Source of the DNA: SAR116 cluster bacterium AG-447-C21
GTDB lineage: Bacteria; Pseudomonadota; Alphaproteobacteria; Thalassobaculales; Thalassobaculaceae
Assembly (NCBI GenBank): GCA_003212315.1
Contig: QCQB01000003.1
Span: 1-64,000 of the forward strand
DNA length: 64,000 nucleotides
Reading direction: 5' to 3'
In this document: piece by piece, positions 27,260 to 40,606 of the stretch
Numbering within the stretch: position 1 is the first letter of the stretch
Layout of the letters: the number at the start of each line of letters is the position of its first letter
Made by a program: the position numbers and the translations under genes
Notes under the pieces: generated by a model
The model's database searches: none
What the model was told of the DNA's origin: nothing
The model's input: only the letters and a program-made list of their open reading frames with translations

Positions 27260-28816
27260 TCATCGAATTAACATTCCAATTAATATTCCAACAGTTATTG
27301 AAAAAAGAATTGCAGGCCAACGAAGTATCGACCTTTTCCCCCTATTGAATTCAATGTATCTTTCTATGGTGTCCGTATGGAGTTGTAGTCCTCCATGTGA
27401 TGCTTGGTTTATAATCAACTCAGAATTCTGGATAATTTTTGGTATTCTTTCGGCTAACGTCAATAACTCGGCACTAATCTTTTGTATGCGGGCTGGTGGA
27501 GAACGGTATGTTATCATCCATTCCTCTATTAACGGACGGGCCAGTTCCCAAATATTTACTCGGTCATCGATTTGTCGTCCAACACCTTCAGCAACTAGCA
27601 TAGTTTTTTGTAATAGAAGAAGTTGGGGTTGAGTTTCCATTTCAAATTTCTCAGTAATACTAAAAAGTTGAGATAGCAGTTTTGCTAAAGATATTTCAGA
27701 AAGCGGGAGACCCAATATAGGTTCTCCAATCGATCGACAAGCTTGAGAAAAAACTTCTAGCGATTGATCAGGAGGCACATAACCCGCTCTAAAATGAACC
27801 TCCGCAACTTTCTTGTAATCACGTGTTAAAAAGCCAGTTAGCATATCAGCTAGAAAAAAACGGGTTTCGAGATCAAGTCGTCCCATAATTCCAAAATCTA
27901 CTGGAGCTATCTTTCCATCTTCAGTAACGAAAACATTCCCGGGATGCATATCCGCGTGAAAAAAGCCATCTCTGAAAACCTGATTGAAAAAAATACAAGC
28001 AGATTTTTGGAGAATTTTGGATGGGTCATGGCCGGCCTTTTCCAATGAAACTATGTCATCTGGTCTGCAACCACTAAGTCTTTCTATCGTTAATACCCGT
28101 TTTGTAGTGGTTTCCCAAAATATTTGCGGCACTTTAAAATCGGGATCGCCTTCGAAATTTTTTGCCAGTTCTGCAGCAGCGGCGGCTTCCATTCGCATAT
28201 CCATTTCTAATCCAATGGTATTTGCGAATATTTGTACGACTTTTACGGGCTGAAGACGTTTGGTTCTTGAAATATAATTTTCTAAAATTTTAGCAACCCA
28301 CTTGAATAAGGATAGATCCGAGGCGAAGGCGTTTTCTATTTGCGGCCGCAGTATCTTAACGGCCACATCCTCGCCGTTCATTGTGGTCGCATAATGTACC
28401 TGGGCTATCGAAGCTGCAGCTGCTGGTTTTTCATCAAAGGAAGAAAATAACTCATTAATTGGCATCCCAGTTTCATTTTCTATTATGTTTTTTGATTCCT
28501 TAAAAGAGAATGGGTCGAGTCTGTCTTGTAATAGCGTCAGATCCGTTGCTACATCATCTCCTATCAAATCGGATCTAGTCGCTAGAGTTTGCCCAAATTT
28601 TATGAAACTTGGACCGAGTTTTACGAGAGCTAGCGCTATCCGTTGCCCCCAACGTAAACTATCGTACTTTCTGTTACGGAAATAGCGGGCTAATTTTAGA
28701 GAGAAATAGACAAACTTGAATCCTTTCGTCCAAGTCGCTGGGTAAAGAACATCGTATCTTATGAACTGCCATAAAATATAAATAAGTCTGAAAAAATTTG
28801 TTATGTTGCGCAGCAT
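27260..28816 (-). CDS. ubiB: Ubiquinone biosynthesis protein kinase-like UbiB
   Basis: A 518-residue UbiB/ABC1 atypical kinase-like ATPase that supports the membrane steps of ubiquinone synthesis. It shows the K-x-G-Q motif (FIKFGQTLATRSDL), the AAASIAQVH alanine-rich loop, a VAVKIL lysine, the HADMHPGN catalytic loop and the VDFG metal motif. Two C-terminal hydrophobic stretches anchor it in the membrane. I start it at ATG 28816, two bases after the ubiE stop. A TTG at 28831 would add five residues and overlap ubiE. The ubiE-ubiB operon is standard. Confidence 0.95.
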   Translation of the reverse strand: MLRNITNFFRLIYILWQFIRYDVLYPATWTKGFKFVYFSLKLARYFRNRKYDSLRWGQRIALALVKLGPSFIKFGQTLATRSDLIGDDVATDLTLLQDRLDPFSFKESKNIIENETGMPINELFSSFDEKPAAAASIAQVHYATTMNGEDVAVKILRPQIENAFASDLSLFKWVAKILENYISRTKRLQPVKVVQIFANTIGLEMDMRMEAAAAAELAKNFEGDPDFKVPQIFWETTTKRVLTIERLSGCRPDDIVSLEKAGHDPSKILQKSACIFFNQVFRDGFFHADMHPGNVFVTEDGKIAPVDFGIMGRLDLETRFFLADMLTGFLTRDYKKVAEVHFRAGYVPPDQSLEVFSQACRSIGEPILGLPLSEISLAKLLSQLFSITEKFEMETQPQLLLLQKTMLVAEGVGRQIDDRVNIWELARPLIEEWMITYRSPPARIQKISAELLTLAERIPKIIQNSELIINQASHGGLQLHTDTIERYIEFNRGKRSILRWPAILFSITVGILIGMLIR

Positions 28817-28818
28817 GT

Positions 28819-29562
28819 CTATAGGCGCCAAGCAGAGTGAATTGCGGCGATTCCTCCGGATAAATTCCTATAGCTACTTTTCTCTAACCCGACACTATTG
28901 ATGTGTTGTTCTAAATCAATCTGATCTGGAAATTTTCGGATACTTTCAACCAGATATTTATAGGCATTCCGATCGTTTGCTACAAAAGCTCCAATTTCTG
29001 GCAATATTTTAAATGAGTAGGCGTCATATATTGGGTTGATGAAAGCGATCGCAGGTTTACTAAATTCCAAGCAGAGAAACCGTCCGCCTGGACGCAATAC
29101 CCGTCTGGCCTCACGTAACGCATTAGGTATTGATGTTACATTTCTTAGACCAAAAGCAATCGTGTAGGCATCGACAGATCGATCTGAAACAGGCAGGGAT
29201 TCAGCATCTCCACAGATCCACTCTATATCCTCAGGGCCTGATTTCTTTTCAATTTTTGCTTTTCCAGCTTCAAGCATAGACTGGTTGATGTCACAAACAA
29301 ATACTTTACCACCTCCACGCGATCTGTAGCGTGCTGCAATATCACCTGTGCCCCCAGCAACATCTAATAACACTTTTTTTGGATGTGGGCCTAGCCAATC
29401 GAGCAGAGATGATTTCCACAATCGGTGGATTCCAAAGCTCATGAGATCATTCATCAGATCATAATTAGGTGCTACCGAATTAAAAACGTCGCGGACTAAA
29501 GCATTTTTCCTTTCAATAGGCACGTTTTGGAAACCAAAATTGGTGGTTCGATCCGAACTCAT
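28819..29562 (-). CDS. ubiE: Ubiquinone/menaquinone biosynthesis C-methyltransferase
   Basis: A 247-residue SAM-dependent methyltransferase acting on the demethylated quinone ring. It shows YDLMNDLMSFGIHRLWK, the SAM-binding LDVAGGTGDIA, and FGLRNV with the later RPGGRFLCLEFS. A GAGGAAA ribosome site lies just before the ATG at 29562. It is first in an operon with ubiB, divergent from mutM as in many Alphaproteobacteria. Confidence 0.96.
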   Translation of the reverse strand: MSSDRTTNFGFQNVPIERKNALVRDVFNSVAPNYDLMNDLMSFGIHRLWKSSLLDWLGPHPKKVLLDVAGGTGDIAARYRSRGGGKVFVCDINQSMLEAGKAKIEKKSGPEDIEWICGDAESLPVSDRSVDAYTIAFGLRNVTSIPNALREARRVLRPGGRFLCLEFSKPAIAFINPIYDAYSFKILPEIGAFVANDRNAYKYLVESIRKFPDQIDLEQHINSVGLEKSSYRNLSGGIAAIHSAWRL

Positions 29563-29736
29563 AATATTTTCCTCGATAAATAAAACTGTACATTAAGGAT
29601 TATCGTCAGTGCACTGTATAAGTAACTCAAACTTTGCGATCCTCCAAGTTGCTCTTAGCAATTTATATTTTTCTATAGTAGTTTTGAATAGTGCCTGAGA
29701 CTAGCAGGTATGTAGAACATTTAAGGGATACTATTT

Positions 29737-30567
29737 ATGCCAGAGCTTCCTGAGGTTGAGACGGTTGTGCGCGGTATGCGGCCAGTTCTCGAAGGAAAAA
29801 CATTAATAGATATTGAAACACGTTGTAATACGCTTCGATGGCCTATTCCTGACAATTTTGTCGACCGTTTAAAGGGACGCCGGGTTATTGATATTTTGCG
29901 GAGGGCAAAATATATCCTTTGGTATTTGGATGATGAAACTGTGATGATCCTGCATTTGGGGATGTCTGGTCGTGTTTCGATCACAACCAAACGACCCTCA
30001 AAACTCGAGAAGCACGACCATCTAATTTTTACAACTGACGAAGGAACAGTAATTAGATTTAATGATGCACGCCGTTTTGGAATGGTAGACCTCAGCACCT
30101 CTCGTAGTATTTTTCAACATAAGCTTTTGAGACAAATCGGTCCAGAACCTCTTGGTAATGACTTCAATGAACTTAGTCTGAAAGAGATCTTGAGAGGTAA
30201 AAAGACAACTATTAAAAATGCATTACTTGATCAAAGGGTAGTAGCGGGACTTGGGAATATTTATGTTTGCGAATCTCTTTTTCGCTCAAACATTTCTCCA
30301 AAACGTCTAGCTTTGAACGTAAAAGGTAAAAAACTTAAAACTTTATCTCTCAACATAAGAGAAGTTTTGAACGAAGCTATTCTTGCAGGAGGATCATCCC
30401 TTCGGGATCACGCTCAGACAAACGGAGACATTGGTTACTTTCAACACAACTTTATGGTCTACGGAAGAGAAGGACAGGCATGTAAGAAAAATGGGTGTGG
30501 TAATAAAGTGAAAAGAATAATTCAATCCGGCAGGTCGACTTTTTATTGCGCTAAATGCCAAAGTTAA
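29737..30567 (+). CDS. mutM: Formamidopyrimidine-DNA glycosylase
   Basis: A 276-residue base-excision repair enzyme removing 8-oxoguanine and formamidopyrimidines with AP-lyase activity. The N-terminal PELPEVETV supplies the catalytic proline (after Met removal) and glutamate. The C-terminal zinc finger has Cys pairs in CKKNGCG and YCAKCQ, with GRSTF before the last pair. The 174-bp gap to ubiE probably holds divergent promoters. A perfect 10-bp palindrome, CAGTGCACTG, is there at 29607-29616. Confidence 0.96.
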   Translation: MPELPEVETVVRGMRPVLEGKTLIDIETRCNTLRWPIPDNFVDRLKGRRVIDILRRAKYILWYLDDETVMILHLGMSGRVSITTKRPSKLEKHDHLIFTTDEGTVIRFNDARRFGMVDLSTSRSIFQHKLLRQIGPEPLGNDFNELSLKEILRGKKTTIKNALLDQRVVAGLGNIYVCESLFRSNISPKRLALNVKGKKLKTLSLNIREVLNEAILAGGSSLRDHAQTNGDIGYFQHNFMVYGREGQACKKNGCGNKVKRIIQSGRSTFYCAKCQS

Positions 30568-30584
30568 TGTAGACAAGGGGCCAT

Positions 30585-30962
30585 ATGAAAAAATATTTTT
30601 TTAGATCTCAGACCATTCATCTTTTAGTCTTTGCACTCATAAATTTCTCGAGCGTTGCGCTTGTTTGGTCGTCAGAAAAATTTATAACCGGTTTTTCGGA
30701 TCTCCCTATTATGCCTGGAATGCAAGAGCTGCCAGATGCTAATATCTCATTTGATACAGCGTCTGGCCGGATCGTTGAAGCCTTCGCAAAGACCGAACAA
30801 AATGTCGAGAAGATTTTATCCTTTTACAAAAATGTATTACCTCAACTTGGCTGGAGAGTTAAAAAGGATACAATGTTTGTTAGAGATACAGAAATATTAA
30901 ATCTTGATCTCAGAAGAGAGAGAGATTCAGTTATTGTCCAGTTCTCGTTAAAGCCTCAATAA
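30585..30962 (+). CDS. Small exported protein downstream of mutM
   Basis: A 125-residue protein with an N-terminal signal peptide (hydrophobic run from about residue 10 to 28, likely cut after VWSS). The mature part has MPGMQEL and a helix EQNVEKILSFYKNVLPQLGW, then a beta-rich end. This layout is seen in a small uncharacterised protein that often follows mutM in Alphaproteobacteria, as far as I recall. Function unknown, envelope location likely. Confidence 0.75.
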   Translation: MKKYFFRSQTIHLLVFALINFSSVALVWSSEKFITGFSDLPIMPGMQELPDANISFDTASGRIVEAFAKTEQNVEKILSFYKNVLPQLGWRVKKDTMFVRDTEILNLDLRRERDSVIVQFSLKPQ

Positions 30963-31019
30963 GAATTGGGCGAAGTTTGAAACTAATCATGGAAATTCCA
31001 ATAGAAAAGGGGACCGAGA

Positions 31020-31796
31020 ATGGGTTTTGAGAATATAATCGTAGAAAAGAGAGATGCTGTTGGAATAATTACATTGAATCGTCCGAAGGCATTAAATGCA
31101 CTGTCTGCTGCGTTAACGGAGGAATTAGAGACGGCCTTGATCGAGCTTGACGGAGATAACTCAATAGGATGTATGGTCATTACGGGATCGGAAAAGGCGT
31201 TTGCCGCCGGAGCAGACATAAAAGAAATGCAACCTAAGTCCTACATGGATGCCTATTTAGACGATTTCATCACGGTTGCTTGGGAACATATTGCCAAAAT
31301 TCGAAAGCCCATCATAGCGGCAGTTTCAGGATATGCATTGGGCGGAGGGTGCGAGATTGCGATGATGTGTGATTTCATAATTGCGGCCGATAACGCTAAA
31401 TTTGGACAACCGGAAATTACCATTGGGACTATTCCCGGTGCTGGGGGGACACAACGGTTAACTCGTTTTGTTGGTAAATCTAAGGCTATGGAGATGTGCC
31501 TTACCGGTCGTATGATGGACGCTGAAGAGGCGGAGAGATCTGGATTAGTAAGCAGAGTAGTACCATTTGAGGAACTTATGGACGAATGTCTTAAAACAGC
31601 AGCTCAAATCGCAGCTTTATCGAGGCCATCAGTTATGATGGCTAAGGAGTCTGTGAACAAGGCCTATGAGATGACCCTTTCCGAGGGGATAAAGTTTGAA
31701 AGAAGGTTATTTCATTCTACTTTTGCCACTGAAGATCAGAAGGAAGGGATGTCTGCGTTTGCTGAAAAACGCAAAGCAAATTTTAAAAACCGTTAA
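31020..31796 (+). CDS. Enoyl-CoA hydratase
   Basis: A 258-residue crotonase-fold enzyme adding water to trans-2-enoyl-CoA in fatty-acid or amino-acid breakdown. It shows [11 protein letters not shown], the oxyanion [11 protein letters not shown] and [15 protein letters not shown]. The catalytic glutamate pair is visible in [18 protein letters not shown] (both Glu and Gly contexts). It is close to short-chain enoyl-CoA hydratases such as mitochondrial ECHS1. It sits between mutM and rpsT, 57 bp after the small exported protein. Confidence 0.93.
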   Translation: MGFENIIVEKRDAVGIITLNRPKALNALSAALTEELETALIELDGDNSIGCMVITGSEKAFAAGADIKEMQPKSYMDAYLDDFITVAWEHIAKIRKPIIAAVSGYALGGGCEIAMMCDFIIAADNAKFGQPEITIGTIPGAGGTQRLTRFVGKSKAMEMCLTGRMMDAEEAERSGLVSRVVPFEELMDECLKTAAQIAALSRPSVMMAKESVNKAYEMTLSEGIKFERRLFHSTFATEDQKEGMSAFAEKRKANFKNR

Positions 31797-31882
31797 AATT
31801 TAAGCATCAATGACATTGACGAAAGTGTCAGGCCTGTCTATAACCCTTTTCCAATAAATAAGAAAATTGGTGGAGTTTGTTG

Positions 31883-32149
31883 ATGGCTCAACATAAATCG
31901 GCAAAGAAACGAATAGTCCGAAATGAAAAACGTCGTGTAATTAATCACGCGCGAATATCGAGGATACGAACTTTTGTAAAAAAAGTCGAAACCGCAATAG
32001 CTGCGGGCAACAAGGAACTTGCAGCGGAGGCTTTTAAACTCGCACAACCAGAACTGCATCGTGGGGTAACCCGTGGAGTGCTACTGAAAAATACTGTTGC
32101 ACGCAAGTTATCGCGTCTATCGAAAGGGATCAAGGCGCTCTCAGTCTAA
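31883..32149 (+). CDS. rpsT: 30S ribosomal protein S20
   Basis: An 88-residue basic protein of the small subunit that starts [18 protein letters not shown] choose ATG 31883. Two upstream TTG codons at 31877 and 31880 extend the frame but are not family-like. It is followed by a strong terminator and then the long gap before dnaA, which matches the conserved alphaproteobacterial rpsT-dnaA neighbourhood. Confidence 0.97.
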   Translation: MAQHKSAKKRIVRNEKRRVINHARISRIRTFVKKVETAIAAGNKELAAEAFKLAQPELHRGVTRGVLLKNTVARKLSRLSKGIKALSV

Positions 32150-32177
32150 CCTTTAAGACCATAATAACAACTGGAAC

Positions 32178-32208
32178 AAGCCGTGTCATTTTGTGCACGG
32201 CTTTTTTT
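32178..32208 (+). terminator. Rho-independent terminator after rpsT
   Basis: An 8-bp stem AAGCCGTG/CACGGCTT (32178-32185 with 32196-32203) closes a 10-base loop. Together with the stem end, it runs into seven or more Ts (32202-32208). Confidence 0.9.
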
Positions 32209-32624
32209 ATTTATAAAGTTTTGGAAGCCAGCCGTTTGTGATGGCTGTATTATGAGTTGACATGGAGAATATCAATAAAATCCAAATAAGAAACGGTAAT
32301 AGCTTGTCCTAATTATTCAAATATCTCGCCAAAGTGTTGATTCTCCTAAATAAGAATCATTATCAAAAAAAAAGATCGTTTTAATGAGTTTTTTTTTGCT
32401 ATCAATGGTTGCCACGATGTCTATTTTTAGCATAACTTATGCCCTTGTTTTTTTATTCAATTAAGGCTGGTTTCTATATGTGTCTAGAATAAGGCATTTA
32501 GTTCGATTGATGTGATTTAATGAATGTAGGGTGACCCGCAGACCGTAGTCTTTCCTCCTGAGCTTATGGGGAAAAAATTTTAATAAAGCCATAGACTGGC
32601 CAAAGCCCATGGGAGGCGTGCAAG
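32209..32624. other. AT-rich gap between rpsT and dnaA
   Basis: A 416-bp non-coding stretch, the expected dnaA promoter region. I looked for 9-mer DnaA boxes (TTATCCACA and close variants) on both strands and saw none, so there is no visible sign of oriC here. It contains a hairpin-forming CAGCC/GGCTG (32228-32246), a Fur-like site and long A and T tracts. Confidence 0.6.
32346..32364. promoter_or_regulatory. Fur-box-like sequence upstream of dnaA
   Basis: CTAAATAAGAATCATTATC matches the classic 19-bp Fur consensus at 14 of 19 positions by eye, with the right half AATCATTATC exact. It overlaps an inverted repeat TGATTCT/AGAATCA. It lies about 260 bp before dnaA, so regulation of dnaA is only a guess. 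Confidence 0.3.
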
Positions 32625-34019
32625 ATGACTGATGAACGCCTAATCTCAATTGATAGAATTTGGGCACGAGTAAGAGGTCGTTTAAGGCAAGAATTTGGTG
32701 AGTCGACATATCGTAGTTGGATCAGATCGTTAGTTCTCGAAGAGGTTATCGGTGAGAGAGTAACTCTAGCAGCGCCAACCTTATTCATGAGGGATCGAAT
32801 TGTTTCTCAATATGGTGATCGTATCACATTGGCTTGGGCTGCTGAGAGTGCAGATACAGTAAATGATTGTTTAATAACGGTTAGATCATCCGATGAGCCA
32901 GTTATAGAGGCGGTAACCGGAGATTCAAAGGTAGCAAAGAATTCTCTGCCGTTGGAACCAAAAGTGATAGGGACAAAGGCCAAAAAGGAGAATTCGTTAG
33001 AGGGATCATTAGATTCTCGCTTCACATTCGATAATTTTGTTGTTGGTAAGCCAAATGAATTGGCTTATGCGGCGGCCCAGCGAGTATCAGGCAGTGACGA
33101 AGTTCTTTTTAATCCGCTTTTTTTGTACGGTGCAGTTGGGTTGGGTAAAACCCATTTAATGCACTCTATCGCTTGGGATATTCGGCGAAGAGACCCATCA
33201 AGGCGGGTACTTTATTTGTCTGCGGAAAAATTTATGTATCAATTTATTCGTGCATTACGCTTCAAAGATACTATGGCATTTAAAGATCAATTTAGATCAG
33301 TTGATGTTTTGATGATTGACGATGTGCAGTTTATTGGAGGAAAAGATTCAACTCAAGAAGAGTTTTTTCATACGTTTAACGCATTAGTGGATCAAAATAG
33401 GCAAGTTATAATATCGGCAGATAAATCGCCAACAGATTTAGAGGGGCTTGAGGAACGCTTAAGGTCACGTCTTGGCTGGGGACTCGTCGCAGATATTCAC
33501 CCCACGACTTATGAACTTCGTTTGGGGATTCTGCAATCAAAAGTAGAAAAACTTGGAGTAGCTGTTCCAACAAAAGTCCTAGAGTTTCTGGCTCATAAGA
33601 TCACATCTAATGTCAGAGAACTAGAGGGGGCTATGAATAGAATTGCTGCCCATGCAACACTTGTTGGTAGGGATATAACGTTGGAAGCCACCCAGGAAGT
33701 ATTGCATGATTTGCTGCGGTCTTATGAGCGGCGAGTCACAATAGAAGAAATTCAAAGGCAGGTAGCAAGTCATTACCAGATAAGGGTTGGTGATATGCAT
33801 TCTGCTCGTCGATCTAGATCAATTGCTAGACCCCGACAGATAGCAATGTTTCTTGCTAAACAATTAACTCAGCACTCGCTTCCAGACATTGGTAGAAGAT
33901 TCGGTGGGCGTGACCATACGACTGTGTTGCATGCAGTTAAAAAAGTAGATGAACTCTGTATTATTGATAAGCAATTCCAAGATGATGTAGAGTTTTTGCG
34001 CCGGATGCTGGAAACTTAG
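32625..34019 (+). CDS. dnaA: Chromosomal replication initiator DnaA
   Basis: A 464-residue AAA+ initiator that binds DnaA boxes and melts oriC. Domain III has Walker A GAVGLGKTHL near residue 170 and Walker B VLMIDDVQF. Domain IV ends with GGRDHTTVLHAVKK, the DNA-binding signature. The ATG at 32625 is preceded by GGGAGG 9 bases upstream. It begins a dnaA-dnaN-recF-gyrB run, though a weak hairpin separates it from dnaN. Confidence 0.98.
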   Translation: MTDERLISIDRIWARVRGRLRQEFGESTYRSWIRSLVLEEVIGERVTLAAPTLFMRDRIVSQYGDRITLAWAAESADTVNDCLITVRSSDEPVIEAVTGDSKVAKNSLPLEPKVIGTKAKKENSLEGSLDSRFTFDNFVVGKPNELAYAAAQRVSGSDEVLFNPLFLYGAVGLGKTHLMHSIAWDIRRRDPSRRVLYLSAEKFMYQFIRALRFKDTMAFKDQFRSVDVLMIDDVQFIGGKDSTQEEFFHTFNALVDQNRQVIISADKSPTDLEGLEERLRSRLGWGLVADIHPTTYELRLGILQSKVEKLGVAVPTKVLEFLAHKITSNVRELEGAMNRIAAHATLVGRDITLEATQEVLHDLLRSYERRVTIEEIQRQVASHYQIRVGDMHSARRSRSIARPRQIAMFLAKQLTQHSLPDIGRRFGGRDHTTVLHAVKKVDELCIIDKQFQDDVEFLRRMLET

Positions 34020-34099
34020 TCAAATAATTCACCCATTTTACATAATTATTATGTTATAATCTGATTCTGTTGGATGGTATTGTGTATTGAATCGATTTG

Positions 34100-34123
34100 A
34101 TGGCATGTGAAAGCCATTTTTTT
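34100..34123 (+). terminator. Weak terminator between dnaA and dnaN
   Basis: A 5-bp ATGGC/GCCAT stem with an 8-base loop runs into seven Ts (34117-34123). It may end or attenuate dnaA transcription ahead of dnaN. Confidence 0.5.
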
Positions 34124-34158
34124 GTGATGTTACAACCTAACTGGATGGCTATAAGGCA

Positions 34159-35277
34159 ATGAAATCAATAATAAATCGTGCTTCTTTGTTAAAACCTCTT
34201 GGTCATGTTCAGAGCGTCGTTGAGCGCCGTAATACAATTCCAATTTTATCAAATGTTCTATTGAACGGATCTAATGGCCGCCTTAGTCTGACGGCTACAG
34301 ATATGGATATGGATATAATTGAGACTGTTGATTGTAATGTGCTCCGAGAGGGTACGGTCACCATCCCTGCACACACTCTATATGATATTGTGCGAAAACT
34401 GCCCGATGGGTGCGATATTTCAATAGAATCTGATAATGAAGGTAGATTTATATCCGTGGAGGCTGGTAGATCTAATTTCACGCTTCCGGTGCTTCCGGCA
34501 GACGAATTTCCCACCATGTCGGGTAATGAATTATCGTGTAGTTTTAATATGCCCGCCGCCGATGTAAGGGCTTTAATCGACCGGACGCGGTTTGCTATCT
34601 CGAGTGAAGAAACAAGATACTATTTAAACGGAATTTATATTCACTCTACGGAATCAAATGGCGCCCCAGTCCTCCGCGCCGTCGCGACAGATGGACATCG
34701 TTTGGCAAGGGTCGAGATGCCCTTGCCTGAGGGCGCTGGTCAAATGCCCTCCGTTATAGTTCCTCGGAAGGCCGTGGTTGAAATTAGAAAACTTATTGAA
34801 GATAACGAATCTGATGTCTCAATTTCATTGTCAGAGTCGAAATTATGTTGCAAAATTGGGGACACAGTTTTGACGACTAAATTGATAGATGGAACGTTTC
34901 CTGACTACGAGCGGGTTATCCCAACCGGGAATGATAAATTAATGAATGTCAACTGTCGTGAACTTGCTGAGGTTGTCGATAGAGTAGCGACGATTTCCAC
35001 TGAAAAATCCAGATCTGTCAAGCTGCAGGTTAAGACAAGGACACTAGTTTTGAGCGCCAATAGCCCGGAAAGTGGAACCGCTAGAGAAGAGCTTGAAGTT
35101 CAATATGACTCAGAGGATTTGGAGATTGGTTTTAATTCTCGTTATTTGTTAGATATAACAAATCAAATAGAAGGGGAGAATATTGAATTCTCCCTCGCTG
35201 ACCCAGGTTCACCAACCATAGTTAGAGATCAAGACGACAATACCTCCCTTTACGTATTAATGCCGATGCGAGTTTGA
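34159..35277 (+). CDS. dnaN: DNA polymerase III beta subunit (sliding clamp)
   Basis: A 372-residue clamp that tethers the polymerase to DNA. It starts MKSIINRASLLKPLGHVQSVVERRNTIPILSN, written here in its short form MKSIINRAS. Three repeated clamp domains of about 120 residues follow, ending YVLMPMRV, the usual C terminus. It lies in the expected position between dnaA and recF. Confidence 0.97.
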   Translation: MKSIINRASLLKPLGHVQSVVERRNTIPILSNVLLNGSNGRLSLTATDMDMDIIETVDCNVLREGTVTIPAHTLYDIVRKLPDGCDISIESDNEGRFISVEAGRSNFTLPVLPADEFPTMSGNELSCSFNMPAADVRALIDRTRFAISSEETRYYLNGIYIHSTESNGAPVLRAVATDGHRLARVEMPLPEGAGQMPSVIVPRKAVVEIRKLIEDNESDVSISLSESKLCCKIGDTVLTTKLIDGTFPDYERVIPTGNDKLMNVNCRELAEVVDRVATISTEKSRSVKLQVKTRTLVLSANSPESGTAREELEVQYDSEDLEIGFNSRYLLDITNQIEGENIEFSLADPGSPTIVRDQDDNTSLYVLMPMRV

Positions 35278-35326
35278 TTAATCATGAGGAAGAGCGTTAA
35301 ACAATTTGATTAAGCTGTGAAAATCG

Positions 35327-39009
<3,683 letters not shown>

Positions 39010-39032
39010 GCTAAAGCAATGAAGGCCATGTA

Positions 39033-39905
39033 TTAGTCGCTCCAAGGGAAGACGCTCTCGTCTTTCCCAATGAAAACATAGCCTCCAATACTTTTGGGAA
39101 ATTGTAAGGCGAGCAGGTCATCATTGATTTGTATGAACTCTATCTTATTGTCAGAAAAAAACTTCGCTGTGGCAGGTATGTCGTTTGAAAGAACCGTGTA
39201 GCCAGCTATTCCGTGTGATTCGGTCAATATTTCACTTCTTATTAGGGACGAAAGTGCTTCGCTTTTACATATAGCCAGATTTCCGCGATCGAGCGGTATC
39301 TTCCAGCCTAACTCATCAATCTTCTTGATTGAACCTTTATTTGAAAACCAGCTGTAGCGAGCGGTCGCTTCATCAGGGTCTTTGACGCTAATTATCACGT
39401 CGCGCAGGGCAACTATACCATTATTATGAGATGGAATTGGATTACTCCAGATGTGTTTTTCTGGTTCATGGCAAATAAACTCCGCGTAAGCTTCGCTCAT
39501 ATCGGATTTGCGAAGCCTGCAGAGACGAGCTTCTGCGTCAACTAAGTTCCCATTAAGATCGATTGTTGATAGTTTTTGATGATTTAGAGGCATAGGATGA
39601 AAACCATTAAGTGTAAGGCGCCCCTGTACATCTTCTATTTTGGCGGTTTCTAGCGCGAGAGCTGCAATGGCTGAAATTTTATTATTATCAAAAATATAAT
39701 CGGGTATGTCAGTGATCTTAATAAAGCCTTCATTAAAAATGATTTGGATATAAGAGCTTTTATTTTGACCCGTTTCAATTTTGGTTGATGTGAGAAAACC
39801 AAATCGTAAAAGGTCTCTATTCGCAACATTGATATCTTCCACAATATGCGTGATGTGATCTATGAATACTTCATCAGAGGTTGGAGGTCGTCTTTTAGAG
39901 CTCAT
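39033..39905 (-). CDS. VOC-fold (glyoxalase/dioxygenase superfamily) protein
   Basis: A 290-residue protein with an N-terminal VOC module starting FIDHITHIVEDINVANRDLLRFGF (shortened here to IDHITHIVEDI). A second, more diverged module follows from about residue 165 (ALRDVIISVKDPDEATARYSWF). It resembles the Glyoxalase_3-like group. The canonical metal His/Glu set is only partly visible, so activity is uncertain. It overlaps the upstream small membrane-protein gene by an ATGA quartet, so the two are coupled. Confidence 0.8.
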   Translation of the reverse strand: MSSKRRPPTSDEVFIDHITHIVEDINVANRDLLRFGFLTSTKIETGQNKSSYIQIIFNEGFIKITDIPDYIFDNNKISAIAALALETAKIEDVQGRLTLNGFHPMPLNHQKLSTIDLNGNLVDAEARLCRLRKSDMSEAYAEFICHEPEKHIWSNPIPSHNNGIVALRDVIISVKDPDEATARYSWFSNKGSIKKIDELGWKIPLDRGNLAICKSEALSSLIRSEILTESHGIAGYTVLSNDIPATAKFFSDNKIEFIQINDDLLALQFPKSIGGYVFIGKDESVFPWSD

Positions 39906-40309
39906 TCTTCTTTTCTTTTTTTCTCTTCTATTGCTTCGTCGATAGCCTCGTTTATTTCCTTGAAGCTTAATGGTTTTAATACTTTTTGAGGTTTACGGTA
40001 GGCTTCTGGGATGATTAATCTCCAGATCTTTAATATTAAAAAGATAAGCGGTTCTAATATGAACTTAAAGGGCCACCATAGAGGTGAAAATATCCTATAA
40101 TATTGTGGTGCAGTCTCACCTGTGGCCAAGATAAACACTGCTGGTATCACCCAGTAGGCGCCATCTTGATACCCATTCCACCACCACCAAGCCCAGCAAA
40201 ACATCAGAATTGCGGCAACGGTTCGTGTTAATTTTGTAGCATCGCAGATTATTTTTGGTTGTGATGGGTCGTGTTCTGGTTCTGGAGTTGGCGAAAACAT
40301 CTCTGCCAT
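39902..40309 (-). CDS. Small membrane protein coupled to VOC gene
   Basis: A 135-residue protein with a proline-rich cytoplasmic start and about three hydrophobic stretches. Unusual tryptophan-rich runs include FCWAWWWWNGYQDGAYW and FSPLWWPFKFILEPLIF. A charged lysine/glutamate tail (IDEAIEEKKRKEE) ends it. I do not recognise a family. The ATGA overlap with the next gene suggests a shared role. Confidence 0.65.
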   Translation of the reverse strand: MAEMFSPTPEPEHDPSQPKIICDATKLTRTVAAILMFCWAWWWWNGYQDGAYWVIPAVFILATGETAPQYYRIFSPLWWPFKFILEPLIFLILKIWRLIIPEAYRKPQKVLKPLSFKEINEAIDEAIEEKKRKEE

Positions 40310-40606
40310 AACGCAATTACCTGACGTTCTTTTAAAAATAATCTACTGTTTGGTAGGAGTTTTTAAATCATTCAGTAACTCAATACGAATATAAACAAAA
40401 TCTGTAGAAAGTTTCTATATAAATAAACAAATATTAATTTATTACCTTCATTTTCCAAAACTCAAATGTTCTCCTTTTAATTTTTGAAAGACTCATCTAA
40501 TAACATAAAAGTTTTTTAAGCATGGGTGGTATTCATACTTCTGCAGTGTTTGATTGATTGTATGTAATAGTATAAAATATCGCTAGGTAAAAAAGGGGAG
40601 AAAACT

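Noticed and set aside
32150-34158. Chromosomal origin next to dnaA
   Set aside because: No DnaA-box cluster was seen by eye on either strand in 32150-32624 or 34020-34158, only AT-rich DNA. Many Alphaproteobacteria place oriC elsewhere.
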